Assembly (NCBI GenBank): GCA_020721065.1 | Contig: DYNM01000025.1 | Span: 1 to 39,097 of the forward strand | Reading direction: 5' to 3' | Source: Thiocystis violascens | Lineage (GTDB): Bacteria; Pseudomonadota; Gammaproteobacteria; Chromatiales; Chromatiaceae | Length of the DNA: 39,097 nucleotides | In this document: positions 37,715 through 39,097 of the stretch, piece by piece | How the letters are laid out: the number at the start of each line of letters is the position of its first letter | How positions within the stretch are numbered: the first letter of the stretch is position 1 | Program-made: the position numbers and the translations under genes | Notes under the pieces: model-generated | Databases searched by the model: none | Told to the model about the DNA's origin: nothing | Seen by the model: the letters and a program-made list of their open reading frames with translations, nothing else

Positions 37715-37758
37715 TAGATGAGTTTCCATTAACTGTTGCAGGTCGTGCGTGTGATTGA
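37579..37758 (+). pseudogene. HicB-like antitoxin with ATA in place of ATG
   Basis: This is the second hicB-like copy. The codon aligned with the ATG at 35743 is ATA, and no ATG, GTG or TTG lies between it and the upstream stop, so translation is doubtful. The frame otherwise runs 60 codons: ELSAVLIPAIEGGYVAFNP, TQGETIEEAITNLQEATEL and then YLDEFPLTVAG before running out of frame into the next clpV-tail remnant. It therefore shows more of the original antitoxin than copy 1. No hicA follows. Confidence 0.7.
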
Positions 37759-37786
37759 GGGTGAATTTGGGTATGAGTTTGAATGA
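37745..37786 (+). repeat. Third clpV C-terminal tail remnant
   Basis: About 42 bases encode VRVIEGEFGYEFE and a stop in the clpV frame, matching the end of clpV (VSVIAGEFGYGFE) with about six base changes. The remnant sits directly at the junction after the hicB copy. A possible hicB start ATG at 37783 overlaps its TGA stop. Confidence 0.8.
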
Positions 37787-37803
37787 TTTATGAGTGTCAC
37801 AGC

Positions 37804-38013
37804 ATGAAGCATCAATTCACATTAGAATTTTGGCAAGACGATGGTTGGTACGTCGGTAAGCTGCAAGAAATTCCCGGAGTATTTAGTCAAGGTGAAACGC
37901 TTGCCGAACTTGAGGAAAATATCGCTGATGCTTATCGATGTTTATCTGAAGATGCTCGCGGTGACGTTCATCAGCAAACGCAAACCAAGAGTATTTTTTT
38001 AGAGATTGCATGA
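37804..38013 (+). CDS. hicB: HicB family antitoxin
   Basis: This is a 69-residue protein, MKHQFTLEFWQDDGWYVGKL followed by LQEIPGVFSQGETLAELEENI and ADAYRCL, matching the compact HicB fold that binds and inhibits HicA. It belongs to a different HicB subgroup from the two earlier copies. An upstream in-frame ATG at 37783 would add seven residues. It overlaps the following hicA by four bases (ATGA), so the two are translationally coupled, with antitoxin first. The C-terminal part is short and has no obvious DNA-binding domain. Confidence 0.85.
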   Translation: MKHQFTLEFWQDDGWYVGKLQEIPGVFSQGETLAELEENIADAYRCLSEDARGDVHQQTQTKSIFLEIA

Positions 38014-38162
38014 ATCGCAACCGGTTTTTGCGAGAACTAATTGCTGCCGGTTGCTATTTGAAACGTCACGGCAGTAGACATGACATTTATGTGAATACGC
38101 GCAATGGAAAGCAAGCACCAGTTCCGCGCCATTCAGAGATCAAAGATAGTCTCTGTAAATAG
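38010..38162 (+). CDS. hicA: HicA-like toxin, ended by an early amber codon
   Basis: This is a 50-residue HicA-like protein: NRFLRELIAAGCYLKRHGSR then HDIYVNTRNGKQAPVPRHSE and IKDSLCK. The double-stranded-RNA-binding-like fold and the catalytic His in GSRHDIYV are present. The ATG overlaps the hicB stop. TAG at 38160 ends the frame, but the same frame continues past it with ICQQLEIGEK and a TGA, which is how full-length HicA proteins end. One C-to-T change (CAG to TAG) probably shortened it by about 11 residues, so activity is uncertain. Confidence 0.75.
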   Translation: MNRNRFLRELIAAGCYLKRHGSRHDIYVNTRNGKQAPVPRHSEIKDSLCK

Positions 38163-38222
38163 ATTTGCCAGCAATTGGAAATTGGTGAGAAGTGAAGAGT
38201 TGAATGCAGCATTTTAGCCTGA

Positions 38223-38297
38223 ATGATGAAAAGTAAATCAATTGAGCGGGTGCATGTTAGCGTGATTGATGGTAAATTTGGATATGGGTTTGAGTAA
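38223..38297 (+). repeat. Fourth clpV C-terminal tail remnant
   Basis: About 75 bases encode MMKSKSIERVHVSVIDGKFG then YGFE and a TAA stop, aligning with MMEGKPIERVHVSVIAGEFG at the end of clpV with about ten base differences. The text before it (38195-38222) may be a more decayed piece of clpV, but this is unclear. New cargo begins about 80 bases later. Confidence 0.85.
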
Positions 38298-38375
38298 TCG
38301 AACCCATGAAAAATAAAGTGTAGTCAATCTATTTTTCTCGTTTTTAACAGAATTAGACTATGGAGAATAACTATT

Positions 38376-38636
38376 ATGCCTGATCGGATGGGAATACCTA
38401 CACACCAATCGTTTATTAACGCTACTACGTTAAAACCGACAGGTATCATTTCTAAAGTCGAAAAGGCGATCAAGGGACGAGGGAGCAATATGGCTCTTAT
38501 TGACGCCGCGTATCTCGCTTGGGAAAGCTCTCTCGTTTTGAATGACGTGAACGCAAAGAAAGCAGCACTTAGCCAATTGATTAAAGCAACCGCTTGGTGG
38601 TTAAGTTTGAAGCGCGAAAAAGATAGCCCTCTCTAG
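38376..38636 (+). CDS. Unknown protein, N-terminal part of a frame-broken gene
   Basis: This is an 86-residue frame with GGAG ten bases before the ATG. It has no recognised family. It is helical and Trp-containing: AYLAWESSLVLN and LSQLIKATAWWLSLKREKD. The stop at 38634-38636 lies just after a CTCTCT stretch; the +1 frame is open from 38611 to 39048 and continues in the same style, so the gene was probably one protein of about 223 residues broken by a one-base insertion or two-base deletion. It is the cargo after the fourth clpV tail and may be effector-like, which is inference. Confidence 0.6.
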   Translation: MPDRMGIPTHQSFINATTLKPTGIISKVEKAIKGRGSNMALIDAAYLAWESSLVLNDVNAKKAALSQLIKATAWWLSLKREKDSPL

Positions 38637-38790
38637 CCGGCGCCGACAGGTAATAGCTCCATTAAATAAGCTCGCACTAAAAGCTCTTGAAAGACTAGAT
38701 TTTGGACAAGCATCATTTGAAAGACACAAATCAGCATCTATCCAGGGAGGAACTGTACGCGGTCAGGAAAATAAAGGCTCTCGTCATTTC

Positions 38791-39048
38791 GTGAATCCAG
38801 GCGCTAAACAATTAGCTTCGGGATATAGTTTAGAGAGGGATTATTATCTCGCTTCAGAAAAAACCCAAGCTGCAGCAGCAGGTGGCGTTGCAGAGGCTAG
38901 TAGGGACTATGGAACAAATAAGCCACTCAATGCGCTCACTCTAGATGAGTATATTCAGCTATTCGATCAAGCGGTCAGTGGTTTTGACGGGAATTCGAAT
39001 GGCTATGAGGTTGTCTATCTCTCTAAAAGTGAGAGAATAAGATACTAG
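38791..39048 (+). CDS. Unknown protein, C-terminal part of the frame-broken gene
   Basis: The GTG at 38791 is only a convenience start: the frame is open back to 38611 and reads IAPLNKLALKALERLDFGQA, then FERHKSASIQGG before NPGAKQLASGYSLERDYYLA. It ends VVYLSKSERIRY at 39048. No family is recognised. Joined to the 38376 frame it would give a protein of about 223 residues. After the stop, the +1 frame reads SYAVANKPYNGADK and a stop, so a further break is possible. Confidence 0.5.
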   Translation: MNPGAKQLASGYSLERDYYLASEKTQAAAAGGVAEASRDYGTNKPLNALTLDEYIQLFDQAVSGFDGNSNGYEVVYLSKSERIRY

Positions 39049-39059
39049 GAGTTACGCAG

Positions 39060-39097
39060 TTGCGAACAAGCCATACAATGGTGCTGATAAATAAAAT
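39060..39097 (+). other. Possible start of a further gene at the window edge
   Basis: AGGAG at 39047-39051 is followed eight bases later by TTG (39060), with an open frame to the window end and an ATG at 39078. A partner gene right behind an effector would fit an immunity protein, but too little sequence is visible, and the same bases may instead be a frame-shifted end of the preceding gene. Confidence 0.2.

Overview
This is about 39 kb of a bacterial chromosome, most likely from a gammaproteobacterium. The best evidence is the run aroA, cmk, rpsA, ihfB on one strand, supported by rluB, yajD, a PhoB/PhoR pair and a ClpV of the type VI secretion (T6SS) class. A sulfur-oxidising or related environmental lineage is possible, but the sequence does not fix the genus. 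Genes are densely packed on both strands, with several TTG or GTG starts. No tRNA, rRNA, CRISPR array or insertion sequence was recognised.

Layout. 1-8.0 kb: glycogen and maltodextrin metabolism (glgA, malQ), interleaved with a PilZ protein, folP and a large PAS-GGDEF-EAL protein; a roughly 500-base stretch without a gene precedes malQ. 8.0-14.9 kb: CPBP membrane protease, argH, a MazG-like pyrophosphohydrolase, an HTH-less birA, a YceI-like secreted protein, rluB, yajD and speE. 15.0-20.6 kb: a polysaccharide flippase meeting a 1,376-residue multi-sensor hybrid histidine kinase tail to tail. 20.8-25.7 kb: a PBP1A-type murein synthase divergent from a secreted lysyl-endopeptidase-like serine protease with FN3 and PPC domains. 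25.7-28.4 kb: a NUDIX hydrolase divergent from phoB-phoR, with a candidate Pho box between them. 28.5-32.7 kb: aroA-cmk-rpsA-ihfB on the minus strand, with hairpins between the genes. 33.0-39.1 kb: clpV followed by an AT-richer accessory tail.

The accessory tail is the most unusual part. The 3' end of clpV is repeated three more times downstream, at about 37.39-37.51, 37.75-37.79 and 38.22-38.30 kb. All three copies keep the clpV reading frame and end in a stop. Each is followed by a different cargo: a truncated hicB plus a 476-residue unknown protein (after the real clpV end), a hicB whose start codon is ATA, a hicB-hicA pair with an amber codon near the end of hicA, and a frame-broken unknown protein. 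The copy nearest clpV is the longest and most similar, and the farther ones are shorter or more diverged. This suggests repeated insertion of cassettes at the clpV 3' end, each bringing its own clpV tail that restores the gene, with toxin-antitoxin modules and possible T6SS cargo stacked behind it. The repeats are seen directly; the mechanism and the effector role are inference.

Elsewhere the window is mostly housekeeping. Three convergent gene pairs overlap at their ends by 28-32 bases. A PilZ protein, plus a GGDEF-EAL protein with an altered GGDEF motif, lie next to the glycogen genes. The EPSP synthase carries class II motifs.
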